64,000 bases of DNA from Paenibacillus gallinarum (GCF_014836635.1 NZ_JACSQL010000006.1:124001-188000), one strand, 5' to 3'; shown: positions 8,417 to 17,226, numbered from the stretch's first letter. A program made the numbers and translations. Notes: a model not told the origin generated them from the sequence alone.

Positions 8417-8779
8417 ATGAGTTGTGAGAAAGCATTAGAACAATATATTGAAGCAACAAATACACATGAATTTAGTAACGTCAAGAATATGATAGATGAT
8501 AATGCAGTATATTGGTTTACTAATAAAACATGCGTAACACTAAATGAAATTCAGGAATATTTTGAAGCATCATGGGATTTGGTGAAAGATGAGGTATATT
8601 CACTGACTGATATTAATTGGATAGCTGTAGATGAAAATTCAGCAACATGTATTTATACATATCACTGGGAAGGATTTATAGACGGGAAATTTGTATCAGG
8701 CAAGGGACGCGGGACGAACGTATTTGTGAAAATAAGTAATGATGTTTGGAAAATAGCACATGAACATTTGAGTACTTAA
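8417..8779 (+). CDS. NTF2-like / SnoaL-type protein
   Basis: A 120-residue single-domain protein with the cone-shaped NTF2 fold signature: an N-terminal helix (KALEQYIEATNTHEFSNV), DDNAVYWF, and closing strands GRGTNVFVKISNDVWKIAHEHLS, as in DUF4440/SnoaL-like proteins. Such proteins are isomerases, hydrolases or ligand binders. The role here is unknown. A truncated repeat follows it. Confidence 0.78.
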   Translation: MSCEKALEQYIEATNTHEFSNVKNMIDDNAVYWFTNKTCVTLNEIQEYFEASWDLVKDEVYSLTDINWIAVDENSATCIYTYHWEGFIDGKFVSGKGRGTNVFVKISNDVWKIAHEHLST

Positions 8780-8809
8780 TGATAAGATCTCGAAAGAAAT
8801 TCTTCTTGG

Positions 8810-8835
8810 GTTCGTGAATACGCTAACATGATAAG
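8810..8835 (+). repeat. attC-like right half-site, decayed
   Basis: The inner arm CGTGAATAC is intact just before 8822, but the outer box has become GCTAACA. No left arm is found between it and the preceding stop codon, so the site has probably suffered a deletion. Confidence 0.4.
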
Positions 8836-8908
8836 AAATTAGCACAAAAAAATCCGGAAATATTTAAAACATAACTGGTATGTGAACTTGAATTATAGGG
8901 GTGGGAGA

Positions 8909-9709
8909 ATGGAAAAGGATATTGCATTGAAGTATTCGGATAAGTTCAAAGCATTACTAAAACTGCAGAACGAAGTAAAAGGCATTCATCCATTGCTAAA
9001 TGATCATTTTCCAATTGCGATTGTTGAGGATAAACAACTACACATCTTTGAATATAAAAATGAAAGATACAGTTTATCACATATTGTACCTGATACTATG
9101 AATTTACCAGTAGGAGTCAGAGCTGCGTTTCCGCTGGAGTGTGTGCAGAATCAAGTAGTTGTCGTTGTAACGGGAGAGGTGTTTGACACTGTTAGTGAGC
9201 AAGTCATTATTTTTCATGAGTTTGTGCATTGTTACCAGTACCAAACATGTGAAATTCAATTGAGGGAACATATTGATATAGCTAAACGATCAGTAAAAAC
9301 AAATGATTCATGGGAATTAAACTACCCGTTCCCTTATTCGGACAATCAATACATTGAACTTACAAGATCTTTATTTGAAAGTGTTGATAAAAAAGATGCT
9401 AGGTTAATTGGCTCGACAAGAAGAAAACTTAAAGAATGCTTGACTACTGAGCAAGTCGAATATATGGTTTGGCAAGAATGGAAAGAAGGATTTGCAAGAT
9501 ATATTGAAAATCAGATCAAGTTTTTCCTGGGAATTAGCATGAATCATGGAGGGAGGAATGAACCTTACAGTCGTACTACCTTTTACGAGATGGGTTCACA
9601 ATTGATTGAACTTATCGTCCAAGCTTCGCCTAATTCACTTTACAAAATTGAAGAGCTCTATTACGCATTGAAAGATGATTTGTATTTTGAACAAATTGAA
9701 GAAATATAA
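8909..9709 (+). CDS. zincin-like protein with HEFVH motif
   Basis: A protein of about 266 residues starting MEKDIALKYSDKF. FHEFVHCYQYQ, around residue 110, is an HExxH zinc-binding motif of the gluzincin/zincin type. EGFARYIENQ about 100 residues later could supply the third ligand or helix. No signal peptide is visible, so it is likely cytoplasmic. I do not recognise a named family. Start ATG 8909 lies next to GGTGGGAG. It lacks a recognisable repeat on its 3' side. Confidence 0.7.
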   Translation: MEKDIALKYSDKFKALLKLQNEVKGIHPLLNDHFPIAIVEDKQLHIFEYKNERYSLSHIVPDTMNLPVGVRAAFPLECVQNQVVVVVTGEVFDTVSEQVIIFHEFVHCYQYQTCEIQLREHIDIAKRSVKTNDSWELNYPFPYSDNQYIELTRSLFESVDKKDARLIGSTRRKLKECLTTEQVEYMVWQEWKEGFARYIENQIKFFLGISMNHGGRNEPYSRTTFYEMGSQLIELIVQASPNSLYKIEELYYALKDDLYFEQIEEI

Positions 9710-9807
9710 GGAATTGTGTATGTATATCAAATGCATAAAATCATACACCCATTAGAATCAAATGTTTTAAACAGAAAATCAATAATTATAAAAGGGGGTT
9801 AGGGCAT

Positions 9808-10281
9808 ATGAAAATTACAATCAGGAAAAGAACAGAAGAAGACATCAATCAGTTCATTACTTGGACTTATGATGGGATATATTCTTTTTATGATAACAAT
9901 ATCCAACAAGAAAAGATTGAAGGATTTAAGCAGAGTATCAATTCAGAAAGAGCATTTTCCGTATTTGATGATAAAGAAAATTTAATCGGAAATTGTGAGT
10001 TTTTTGATATAAGCGATGATGGGGTAGAAATATTAGCAGTTGGAGTTCAGATGAAACCTTCAATGACAGGACAGGGATACGGTTCGATATTTTTTAAAGC
10101 AGTCATTGAACACGGAAGGGAATTATTAAAGTTTAATCATTTGGAATTGTGTGTAGTAGATTTTAATAAAAGGGCAATAAGAACATATGAAAAAGAAGGA
10201 TTTAAAAAGAAAGGTGAATTTCAAAATGTAATCAGAGGCAATACGTATAACTTTATAATTATGGATAAAGATTGGAAATAG
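9808..10281 (+). CDS. GNAT N-acetyltransferase
   Basis: A 157-residue acetyltransferase: MKITIRKRTEEDINQFITW at the N-terminus, motif A QMKPSMTGQGYGSIFFKAV near residue 90, and NKRAIRTYEKEGFKKKGEF at the C-terminus. It resembles Bacillus YobR/YkkB-like GNATs. A GGGGGTTAGGG ribosome-binding region precedes ATG 9808. Substrate unknown. Confidence 0.87.
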   Translation: MKITIRKRTEEDINQFITWTYDGIYSFYDNNIQQEKIEGFKQSINSERAFSVFDDKENLIGNCEFFDISDDGVEILAVGVQMKPSMTGQGYGSIFFKAVIEHGRELLKFNHLELCVVDFNKRAIRTYEKEGFKKKGEFQNVIRGNTYNFIIMDKDWK

Positions 10282-10286
10282 AATTT

Positions 10287-10310
10287 AAAGAACATTATGT
10301 AAAAGTTGGG
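10287..10310 (+). repeat. attC-like right-end remnant
   Basis: AAGAACATTATGTAAAAG differs from the common right end AAGAACGTTATGTGAAA at two positions. There is no left arm. Confidence 0.3.
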
Positions 10311-10413
10311 TCTGAATTAAAATTCAAAAGATAGAACGCTGAAACGTTTTGTTGCTGAGGTGAATGATTTAAGTGAGAGTGTAACTATTATAATAGAGTC
10401 TGGAGTGAAAGCT

Positions 10414-10677
10414 ATGTTTGGAATAAAAACAGAAAAAATCAATGATAATCTAGTTATTAAGTGGCAATTATCTAAAATAGAAATCCCCATATCTGAAATT
10501 GTAAACATATCGCATGATGATACTTATGGAGGGGAACAAAAGGATGCTATTAGAATTGGTACTCCATACGGTACCACCGATAGAATTATAATAAAGACTA
10601 ATTCTCAAACCTATATTCTATTTACAACCAATGTAATCTCTTTAGATAAAAAACTGAATTCGATTATGAACAAATGA
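10414..10677 (+). CDS. SunI-like immunity / bacterial PH domain protein
   Basis: ATG 10414 follows TCTGGAG with 8 nt spacing and yields an 87-residue product beginning MFGIKTEKINDNLVIKWQLS. KWQLSKIEIPI, DDTYGG and RIGTPYGTTDRIIIKT strongly resemble B. subtilis SunI (YolF, sublancin immunity) and YnzG, as I recall those sequences. It appears as an orphan, with no lantibiotic genes nearby, which suits a cassette-borne immunity function. Identification is from memory of the family. Confidence 0.72.
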   Translation: MFGIKTEKINDNLVIKWQLSKIEIPISEIVNISHDDTYGGEQKDAIRIGTPYGTTDRIIIKTNSQTYILFTTNVISLDKKLNSIMNK

Positions 10678-10721
10678 ATTATTCACTGATTCAAGATATT
10701 TGAGGCGGCGCAGCTGGATAA

Positions 10722-10790
10722 ATTAACTGCATCGCGGTGGTCATGACAGAGTCATAAGTCGGCGGGACGTCGTGACTACGGGAATGGTAA
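10722..10790 (+). repeat. imperfect inverted repeat between genes
   Basis: CGGTGGTCATGAC (about 10735-10747) pairs with GTCGTGACTACGG (about 10769-10781), allowing G-T pairs. Size and place suit a decayed attC-like middle, but clear outer boxes are missing. Confidence 0.3.
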
Positions 10791-10856
10791 TCTACGATAA
10801 TACATATAGTACAATATTGAAATAATGATAGGTGCTAAAAGAAAATAAATTAACTA

Positions 10857-11171
10857 TTGAGTAAAGAAGATTTGTTTAGGAGGCTTAAAGGGACCTTGCG
10901 TAAAGATAAGAGAGTTATATATTTGAATGTTGCTTTAGGTACGATTGGGATAATCCTTGTCGGGTTGGGGGCTTTTAGGTATCAATTATTAAATGAAGAT
11001 ATTGAAGGACAAGTAATTTCATATTTAGGGTTTATATTAACAATTGTTTACATCAATTATTTAGAACAAAAAGCGGGAATAAGCAAAAAAGTAACATGGA
11101 TTAAGTCAATTATCTCAATAATAGTATTTGTTATTAGTGCATATTATTTGTTTTCTGATTCATTTGCTTAG
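10857..11171 (+). CDS. small integral membrane protein of unknown function
   Basis: A 104-residue protein with a charged N-terminus (SKEDLFRRLKGTLRKDKR) and three predicted membrane segments, around residues 20-40, 53-68 and 82-100. No motif is recognised. The start is a TTG at 10857 without an obvious ribosome binding site, so the true start could differ. Confidence 0.55.
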   Translation: MSKEDLFRRLKGTLRKDKRVIYLNVALGTIGIILVGLGAFRYQLLNEDIEGQVISYLGFILTIVYINYLEQKAGISKKVTWIKSIISIIVFVISAYYLFSDSFA

Positions 11172-11371
11172 TAAGCCAAAGGGGGCTATTGGTAGAATCA
11201 AAGTCCTGATCTTAATAAAGGTATTAAGCAGCATAGAGGCATTTTGAGAAAAAGATAGAAATACATAAAGAAGAATGAATCAAATCCAAATGATAACAAG
11301 GGAACAAGAACAAACCTTAGACTTCAACTAACATAAAGGAAACAAGTATTTAAAAGTAATTCAGATACTTC

Positions 11372-11447
11372 AGGTAACAATTGGTTCGCATTCCGGGCAT
11401 TTACCCTGGATCACTTCGCTTGAAAGTCAGAAAGTACAGCGTTATAC
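11372..11447 (+). repeat. attC-like site 9, short version
   Basis: Left box AGGTAAC (11372-11378) and right box GTTATAC (11441-11447), preceded by AGC. At about 76 nt this is near the short end of classical attC lengths. Confidence 0.5.
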
Positions 11448-11477
11448 AAAATACTGAAGTGAGTGGGAGGTAACAGG

Positions 11478-12230
11478 ATGCAAAAAGAAATGAGTGCTAT
11501 AAATCGAGAACAATGGAATCATGAGCGATATCAAGCTTGGATAAATCGATTTGGTTCCATTGAGCAAGAAGCCAAAAGAATTATGGATGATCCAAAGAAG
11601 AGAATAAAGATTTTAGCTGACTATATTGGTGATGTCAGAGGAAAACGTGTACTAAATCTTCTCGGATCAAATGGGACAAAAGCAATATCGATAGGATTGA
11701 TGGGCGCTAAAGAAGTTAAGGTTGTTGATATCGCACCAGAAAACGCAAGATTTGGTATGGACTTGGCAAGTGCTTGTAACGTTGAAATAAACTATATAGT
11801 TTCCGATGTAATGGATCTAAAAGTTGAAGAACTTGGAGAGTTTGATCTTATTTTTATAGAAATGGGTGTACTCCATTACATCTATAATATTGAAGAATTA
11901 TTCAAGATAGTAAATAGATTGTTGTGCAAGGGCGGTAGGTTTGTACTTAGAGAATATCACCCGGTACTTTGGAAATTGCTAAAAGAAGTAGACGGGCAAT
12001 ACATTGCTAGTGGTAATTATTTTGAACAAGATGTGGTCGGAGAAGAGATGAAGCTAAGGCGCTGGATACTTGGAGAAGTAATAACCACGATTGTAAATGC
12101 AGGATTGACAATCAAGGCTTTACATGAGGAATCTGGAGAGATGCAGCGATGGATTTTTAAGGATCTACCAGAAGGAATAGAAGATAGAATTCCAGGAATC
12201 TATGCTGTAATTGCTTCTAAAACATTATAA
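11478..12230 (+). CDS. class I SAM-dependent methyltransferase
   Basis: ATG 11478 follows GGGAGG with 7 nt spacing. The product is about 250 residues. N-terminal NREQWNHERYQAWINRFGS is followed by motif I RVLNLLGSNGTKAI near residue 58 (a variant of the usual GxGxG), DIAPENARF and LIFIEMGVLHYI (motif IV region). It matches a common Bacillales family of small-molecule methyltransferases. Substrate unknown. It lies alone between sites 9 and 10. Confidence 0.85.
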   Translation: MQKEMSAINREQWNHERYQAWINRFGSIEQEAKRIMDDPKKRIKILADYIGDVRGKRVLNLLGSNGTKAISIGLMGAKEVKVVDIAPENARFGMDLASACNVEINYIVSDVMDLKVEELGEFDLIFIEMGVLHYIYNIEELFKIVNRLLCKGGRFVLREYHPVLWKLLKEVDGQYIASGNYFEQDVVGEEMKLRRWILGEVITTIVNAGLTIKALHEESGEMQRWIFKDLPEGIEDRIPGIYAVIASKTL

Positions 12231-12249
12231 GTATCTAGAGTTATATGTT

Positions 12250-12262
12250 CGTATAACAATGA
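12250..12262 (+). repeat. attC-like left-box remnant
   Basis: CGTATAACAATG matches the left outer box and following spacer seen elsewhere, but no partner follows before the complete site at 12328. Confidence 0.3.
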
Positions 12263-12327
12263 AATTTCGATATCATTACTGACACTGCATGATTGCCAAT
12301 AAGGATTTTAAAGAAGTGGCTGACATC

Positions 12328-12482
12328 CTATAACAATGTTTTTACGCTTCGTGGCTTACGCCCCTGGGTCGCTAGGAGGTAAGTCGAGGGAGCGAATTCC
12401 GGCGGACACATCCATTCACCCAACCGCGGTCGCTGTCGCTCCCTTAAGGCAGTAAGGGTTCGTAGATACAACAACGTTATCT
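12328..12482 (+). repeat. attC-like site 10, both arms well conserved
   Basis: Left box CTATAAC (12328-12334), preceded by GACATC. Then AATG and an inner arm ending in TTTACGC, with inner right arm CGTAGATAC (12461-12469) and right box GTTATCT (12476-12482) followed by GAAAT. Internal CTTAAG at 12443-12448. Confidence 0.78.
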
Positions 12483-12532
12483 GAAATTATGACAAGTATA
12501 AGGAGATCCAATGACACTCAAGCCTTTCTAGT

Positions 12533-12559
12533 CCAGGATACGAAAACGTTATGTGAAAT
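12533..12559 (+). repeat. second right half-site directly after site 10
   Basis: GGATACGAAAACGTTATGTGAAA (core box GTTATGT at 12548-12554) is another right end lying 66 nt after site 10. It looks like what remains of a collapsed or empty cassette. Confidence 0.5.
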
Positions 12560-12600
12560 CAAAGTTTGACATTTAATAAAAGCTTTTAAAGGAGGCCTGT

Positions 12601-13167
12601 ATGAAGACAATTATCTATATGATTAGGCATGGAGAATCACCATATAATGAAGGAAATGAAAGAACAAGAGGGCTTACTCCGAAAGGAAAGATTGATATTG
12701 AAAAAGTAACGAAGTTACTTATAGGTGAAGGAATAGACGTGATTATATCAAGTCCTTTTACTCGAGCAATTCTTAGTGTTGAGGGATTGGCAGAGCACTT
12801 AAAGTTAGATATTAAAGTATTCGAAGATCTTAGAGAACGTCATTTTGCATCTTACATTATTGAAAATGCAGAGTTAATGTCTAGTATCAGAGAGAGTTTC
12901 AATGATCCTGATTATACTTTGCCGGGTGGAGAGTCTAATGCTGATTGTCAGAAAAGAGCAATCTCCGTTCTAGAATCCTTATTAAAAGAACACAGAGGGA
13001 AGAAAATAGCAATCGGGACGCATGGTCTTGTAATGACTTTGATGATGAATCATTTTGATCCAACTTTTGGCTTGGCGTTTTTGAATCAATTAAAGAAACC
13101 AGATATCTATAAAATGCAATTTGAGGACTTAGAATTAGAAGAAGTAATAAGAATGTGGAATGATTAG
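12601..13167 (+). CDS. histidine phosphatase family protein
   Basis: A 188-residue phosphoglycerate-mutase-like phosphatase. The catalytic MIRHGESPYN lies at residues 7-16, SSPFTRAILS supplies the second phosphate-binding arginine near residue 55, and GTHGLVM holds the second catalytic histidine. RERHFAS contributes the acid region. It is probably a broad or small-molecule phosphatase (YhfR/PhoE-like). A strong AAAGGAGG precedes ATG 12601. Confidence 0.9.
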   Translation: MKTIIYMIRHGESPYNEGNERTRGLTPKGKIDIEKVTKLLIGEGIDVIISSPFTRAILSVEGLAEHLKLDIKVFEDLRERHFASYIIENAELMSSIRESFNDPDYTLPGGESNADCQKRAISVLESLLKEHRGKKIAIGTHGLVMTLMMNHFDPTFGLAFLNQLKKPDIYKMQFEDLELEEVIRMWND

Positions 13168-13292
13168 ATTCTATAAGGTTTATCCAAGAGGACTGCGTCG
13201 AAAATCTTCAGTAAGCTTAATTGATAATCTTCCTGAAGTGGAAATACATACAGAAATACATACATATCAAAAGTATAAAAGGAAATGATGAA

Positions 13293-13778
13293 ATGGATAT
13301 ATCGCTTGAGAGAGTTTCGGAAGGTCAATTGATCTCATTAAAGAATTTGTTTGTACTAGCTGCATATGATCTAACTGAGTTTAATAATACTGACATCGGG
13401 GAAGATGGACTATTCCAAGTTACATTTAATTTTATGGATTGGTATAGTGACCCGAATTACCATATGTATTTTATCCGATCAGATCGAGCATTGGCTGGAT
13501 TCGTAATCATTAAGAGGTTAGAAGAAGAAAAATTATATTATTTAAATCATTTCTTTATACTTCGAAAATACCGGGCGATGAAGATCGGGCAGCAGGCAGC
13601 ATTTATGACATTTGATTCATTCAAAGGACATTGGAGAGTGAGTGAATTTGATTGGAATATACCAGCACAGATTTTCTGGAAGAAAGTTGTGAGTCGTTAT
13701 ACGAGTAAACAATTTATAGAAACAAGAAGAAAAGATAATAAGGGACCTGCTCAAGAGTTTACTAACCATGTTGGTTAG
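13293..13778 (+). CDS. GNAT family N-acetyltransferase, paralogue of 43539
   Basis: ATG 13293 follows AAAAGGAAATG. The 161-residue product has a GNAT layout: LVLAAYDLTEFN-like N-terminal helix, YFIRSDRALAGFVIIKRL strand pair, HFFILRKYRAMKIGQQAAFMTF as motif A, and a C-terminal PAQIFWKKVVSRYT. The gene at 43539-44024 encodes a clear paralogue (shared FFVMKKYR-like motif and PAQIFWRKTIERYT), about 30 kb away. Substrate unknown. Confidence 0.8.
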   Translation: MDISLERVSEGQLISLKNLFVLAAYDLTEFNNTDIGEDGLFQVTFNFMDWYSDPNYHMYFIRSDRALAGFVIIKRLEEEKLYYLNHFFILRKYRAMKIGQQAAFMTFDSFKGHWRVSEFDWNIPAQIFWKKVVSRYTSKQFIETRRKDNKGPAQEFTNHVG

Positions 13779-13849
13779 TCTATTCAAAGAAGGAATAAAC
13801 TGATTAAAAGGAATAGGAACATTAACTGTGAAGGTATTTCAATGGGGCG

Positions 13850-13897
13850 TTCTTATCTACGCTGGGGTCCCTTTGGTTCGCAAGAGAAGAAATACGA
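13850..13897 (+). repeat. attC-like left half, right half missing
   Basis: TTATCTACGCTGGGGTCCC, then TTTGGTTCG, matches the left arm and adjoining middle of site 1 (TATCTACGCTGCGGG, CTTGGTTCG). The next gene begins where the rest should be, indicating a deletion. Confidence 0.5.
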
Positions 13898-13954
13898 GAA
13901 GTGAAACTAGTGCATAATCCAGCGAGTTTAAGTGATTGGAGGGATGAGTACTAC

Positions 13955-14490
13955 ATGAAGAATCGTATACATATTTTTGGTGCTTCTGGTTCTGGAGCAT
14001 CAACATTAGGACAAGAATTATCAGAGCGGCTTCCACATGTCAACTTTGATGGTGATGACTATTTCTGGATCAAGAAATTTACTGAACAAAGAAAACCATT
14101 GGAAAGACTACACTTACTAACTAAAGATCTATCTGAGTATAATCAATGGATATTATCAGGTGCGATATGTGTTGGGGTAATGCATTAACATCAAATTTTG
14201 ATTTAGTCGTTTTTCTCTATGTGCCTAAAGAGATTAGACTTCAAAGACTAATGGAAAGAGAATTTCTCAGATATGGTGAAGATATCTTACCTGGAGGAAG
14301 TATGTATGAACAATCGAAGACTTTTATGGAGTGGGCCTCATTATACGATGATGGCGGATTAGAGGTAAGAAGTAAGGTATTACATGAACAGTGGTTGTCT
14401 GATTTGACTTGCCCTATTCTAAGGATAGAAGGTAATAACTCTATTAGTGAGAGAGTGAACATTGTTTTAGAATATTTAAATAATACGTAG
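13955..14490 (+). pseudogene. P-loop adenylate-kinase-like protein, frameshifted
   Basis: The N-terminal half starts MKNRIHIFGASGSGASTLG, carrying a Walker A (GASGSGAS). It runs to WILSGAIC and then leaves frame, ending at 14188. The C-terminal half continues in another frame: WGNALTSNFDLVVFLYVPKE, then LQRLMEREFLRYGEDILPGG, to 14490. Restoring one G after the codon near 14171 gives SGAICGWGNAL and joins the halves, so one base has been lost (or the assembly has an error). Homologues are AAA-type small kinases of unknown substrate. GGAGGG lies 11 nt before the start. Confidence 0.8.
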
Positions 14491-14531
14491 TACTGATTGA
14501 AGTTAGCGGAATAGATGAAGACGATGACATC

Positions 14532-14646
14532 CTGTAACAACATGTTCCAGTTTGTCCGAGGCATATCAGTGAAGCGAAAATTAGCAGATACCTCGATTTT
14601 CCTAAGATTAGAGGGACCTAAGGGGGTTTGTTCACTTTATTTCAGG
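14532..14646 (+). repeat. attC-like site 11, degenerate right box
   Basis: Left box CTGTAAC (14532-14538), preceded by GACATC and followed by AACATG. The right box seems to be TTTCAGG (14640-14646), followed by AAAT, where a GTTA-type box is expected. Confidence 0.45.
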
Positions 14647-14686
14647 AAATTCAACTAACCTCCTAAATGATTAATAGGGTAAACAA

Positions 14687-15472
14687 ATGAGCAACGAACA
14701 AAATATATTAGAGGAGTCTATCGGGATGAATAAGTATAGTGTTTATGAAACAAACAGCTCCTATTGGGATACAAAAGGAAATGATTTTTTAAGAGCAATT
14801 GTACTTCCTTTTTATGGAGCATTTGTCTCAGAAGAACAATGTCAACTTTTTGGCGATGTATCAGGAAAAAAGATGTTAGAGATAGGCTGTGGTAATGGTC
14901 ATTCTTTGCAATATCATGGGGAACGCAAACCATCTGAACTATGGGGAATGGATATATCAGAAAAACAAATTGAAAAGGCAAAGCAACATTTGACGACGTG
15001 CGGTCTTTCAGCAAAATTAATCTGTTCTCCCATGGAAGAAGAATGTAACATACCCGTGGATTATTTTGACTTTGTTTATTCGATTTACGCGATCGGCTGG
15101 ACAACCGATCTTGAGGGTACTTTTCTCCGGATCGCTTCTTATTTAAAAAAAGATGGCATATTTATTTTCAGTTGGTCTCATCCCATACACAAATGTGTTG
15201 TGGAAGAAAATAATAGATTTGTTTTTAACAAAAGCTATTTCGATGAATCTTGGTATTCGGTATCTCCTGATTCTTGTCAAGGCGCGTTAACCTTATCTGA
15301 TCGTAAACTATCAACCTATATAAATGCGTTGTCAAAAGCAGGTTTTGTTATTGAACAAATGATTGAAGAAACTGACAATGAAATAATACAATTGCACGAT
15401 GAAAATAATGATTTAGTAAAAAGAGCGAAGATGTTTCCTGTAACCTTCGTTATCAAAGCAAGAAAACTATAA
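14687..15472 (+). CDS. class I SAM-dependent methyltransferase
   Basis: A 261-residue protein. Motif I KMLEIGCGNGHSLQYHG lies near residue 65, then LWGMDISEKQIEKA, CSPMEEE, and YFDFVYSIYAIGWTTDLEGT, the usual Methyltransf_11 order. FIFSWSHPIHKC near residue 160 recalls enzymes annotated as class I methyltransferases in Bacillus. The substrate is unknown. It is a single gene between sites 11 and 12. An internal ATG at 14726 is possible but less likely. Confidence 0.87.
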   Translation: MSNEQNILEESIGMNKYSVYETNSSYWDTKGNDFLRAIVLPFYGAFVSEEQCQLFGDVSGKKMLEIGCGNGHSLQYHGERKPSELWGMDISEKQIEKAKQHLTTCGLSAKLICSPMEEECNIPVDYFDFVYSIYAIGWTTDLEGTFLRIASYLKKDGIFIFSWSHPIHKCVVEENNRFVFNKSYFDESWYSVSPDSCQGALTLSDRKLSTYINALSKAGFVIEQMIEETDNEIIQLHDENNDLVKRAKMFPVTFVIKARKL

Positions 15473-15530
15473 AATATTGAAAAAGTGGCCCTAGAGTGAG
15501 TTGGTTAGTGGCTTAGGGAAGGTTGGCATC

Positions 15531-15637
15531 AAATAACAATACATTCATGACATTGGTTTGTCAGAGAGTTAACGGGGGAGCAGAGAACGGCATACCCGAA
15601 TTCGTTCACTCTCCGTCGTGAATACGGAATGTTATAA
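15531..15637 (+). repeat. attC-like site 12
   Basis: Left box AAATAAC (15531-15537), preceded by GGCATC. Inner arm ACATTCATGAC, inner right arm CGTGAATAC (15617-15625), right box GTTATAA (15631-15637). Confidence 0.65.
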
Positions 15638-15713
15638 AATATCAGTGCGAAGACGGAAAATAAAACAAACCTTCTATTTAACTAATGCATAAGTTATTGA
15701 GGAGAGTGAAGAT

Positions 15714-16067
15714 ATGAGTATTATCTTAAGTAAGGCCGGAGCAATATTTATTCCTGTAAGTAATATCATAAGTGCACGAGAATGGTATTGTTCCATACTT
15801 AATCTTGAATCTAATTATGAAATAATCGCAGGTCATCTTTGTTGTATACCCTTCGATAATAATGGATTGAACCTTGTTCTTGACAGCCAAATATACAATG
15901 AAGATTCTATCTATAGAAACCCTGCTTTCCATTTTAATACTAACGACATACAAAAAGCTTACCAATTCTTGAGAGAACGCAAAGTTGAGTTTGTAACAGA
16001 AATAGAAAACGGCCATTGGTTTAACTTTAAAGATCCTGATGGAAATTTATTAATGGTTTGTAAATGA
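15714..16067 (+). CDS. VOC family (glyoxalase-like) protein
   Basis: A 117-residue single VOC domain. GAIFIPVSNIISAREWYCSI opens the first beta-alpha-beta-beta module, and WFNFKDPDGNLLMVCK closes the second with the usual F(K)DPDGN element. Members are metal-dependent lyases, dioxygenases or antibiotic-binding proteins. The function here is unknown. It is flanked by sites 12 and 13. Confidence 0.87.
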   Translation: MSIILSKAGAIFIPVSNIISAREWYCSILNLESNYEIIAGHLCCIPFDNNGLNLVLDSQIYNEDSIYRNPAFHFNTNDIQKAYQFLRERKVEFVTEIENGHWFNFKDPDGNLLMVCK

Positions 16068-16131
16068 TAGATTGCAACCTAGCATCACAGTTAATAAATG
16101 AATAGAGAAACTTGAAGAAAATATTAATATC

Positions 16132-16250
16132 TGATAACAGCGTTTTAACACATCTTTTCTGGCAACCCACGGTCTGCTGACGAAATATCAAAGAAGCTGG
16201 TGCTGCAGACAACCTACTTGGGAGGTTCGTAAATACGAGGCAACTTATAA
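16132..16250 (+). repeat. attC-like site 13
   Basis: Left box TGATAAC (16132-16138), preceded by ATATC. Inner right arm CGTAAATAC (16228-16236), with the outer right box changed to CTTATAA (16244-16250), one base off GTTATAA. Confidence 0.55.
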
Positions 16251-16290
16251 GATATTGTCGCAAATCATTAAATATAAGGGGATGCGAACG

Positions 16291-17166
16291 ATGAAGAGAT
16301 ATAAGAGTACTTCGGGGAGGCAATTAATCTATGATTCATACAATACATTGTTAAAGTCTTGGAAAACCGATTTTGAAGAGAAAGATATAGTGACCTCATA
16401 TGGGCAAACTCATATCATTGTAGCTGGTGACCCTCAAAATCCACCATTATTACTTTTTCATGGTACTGCTGACAATTCAGCCATGATGTGGGTTTACAAC
16501 ATTAAGGAGTTATCTGAGCGGTTCTATGTACTCGCAGTTGATGCCATTGGAGGTTCAGGAAAAAGTGAACCCAATGCACATTATTATAAATATTTTGACC
16601 AGATAACCTGGATCGACGAGATTTTAGCTGGATTAGGTATTCAGCAGATCAATATATGTGGAGTTTCTTACGGAGCATACTTATCTTATTACTATGCTCT
16701 GGAGAGACCGTCAAGAGTACATAAAATTGTTTGTTTGGCAGGAGGAATCCCTTCAAGTCAATTCGAGGTAATGTCAAGAATGATGGCAGCCTTTTTACCT
16801 GAAGCATTGTTTCCCACAGAGAAAAATTGTAGAAAGTTATTGAAGAAATTGAGCGGCCCATACTATTCAAGATTGGAAGTGAATGAAATATTGATGAAGC
16901 ATTGGTACTATTTATTGAAATATTTCAATAATAGATCAATGATGCAACATAAAATTCAAATACATAAGGACTCCGAATTAACAATATTAAATGACAGGGT
17001 AATATTTCTGATTGGTCAATTTGACAGATTGTCCAATCATTCTAAAGCGATCAAGAGATTACAGGATAACAAGATAAATTATAAAATCATTAAGGATGCA
17101 GGTCATGCAATAAACCATGAGCAATCAGATATTATTAACAAAGAAATTATTGAGTTTTTATTATAA
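16291..17166 (+). CDS. alpha/beta hydrolase
   Basis: A 291-residue hydrolase starting MKRYKSTSGRQLIYDSYN. LLLFHGTADNSAMM is the oxyanion-hole HG region, GVSYGAYLS the nucleophile elbow with serine, and IGQFDRLSN and AGHAINHEQ carry the acid and histidine. This is the complete catalytic set of Bacillus esterase/lipase-like proteins such as YvaM/YdjP. ATG 16291 lies about 9 nt after AAGGGG; 16282 is an alternative. Substrate unknown. Confidence 0.87.
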   Translation: MKRYKSTSGRQLIYDSYNTLLKSWKTDFEEKDIVTSYGQTHIIVAGDPQNPPLLLFHGTADNSAMMWVYNIKELSERFYVLAVDAIGGSGKSEPNAHYYKYFDQITWIDEILAGLGIQQINICGVSYGAYLSYYYALERPSRVHKIVCLAGGIPSSQFEVMSRMMAAFLPEALFPTEKNCRKLLKKLSGPYYSRLEVNEILMKHWYYLLKYFNNRSMMQHKIQIHKDSELTILNDRVIFLIGQFDRLSNHSKAIKRLQDNKINYKIIKDAGHAINHEQSDIINKEIIEFLL

Positions 17167-17226
17167 GAGATCATTAGTATATTCGAATCTTTAAGATATT
17201 TGAGCTTCATAGAAAAGGGGAAAACA

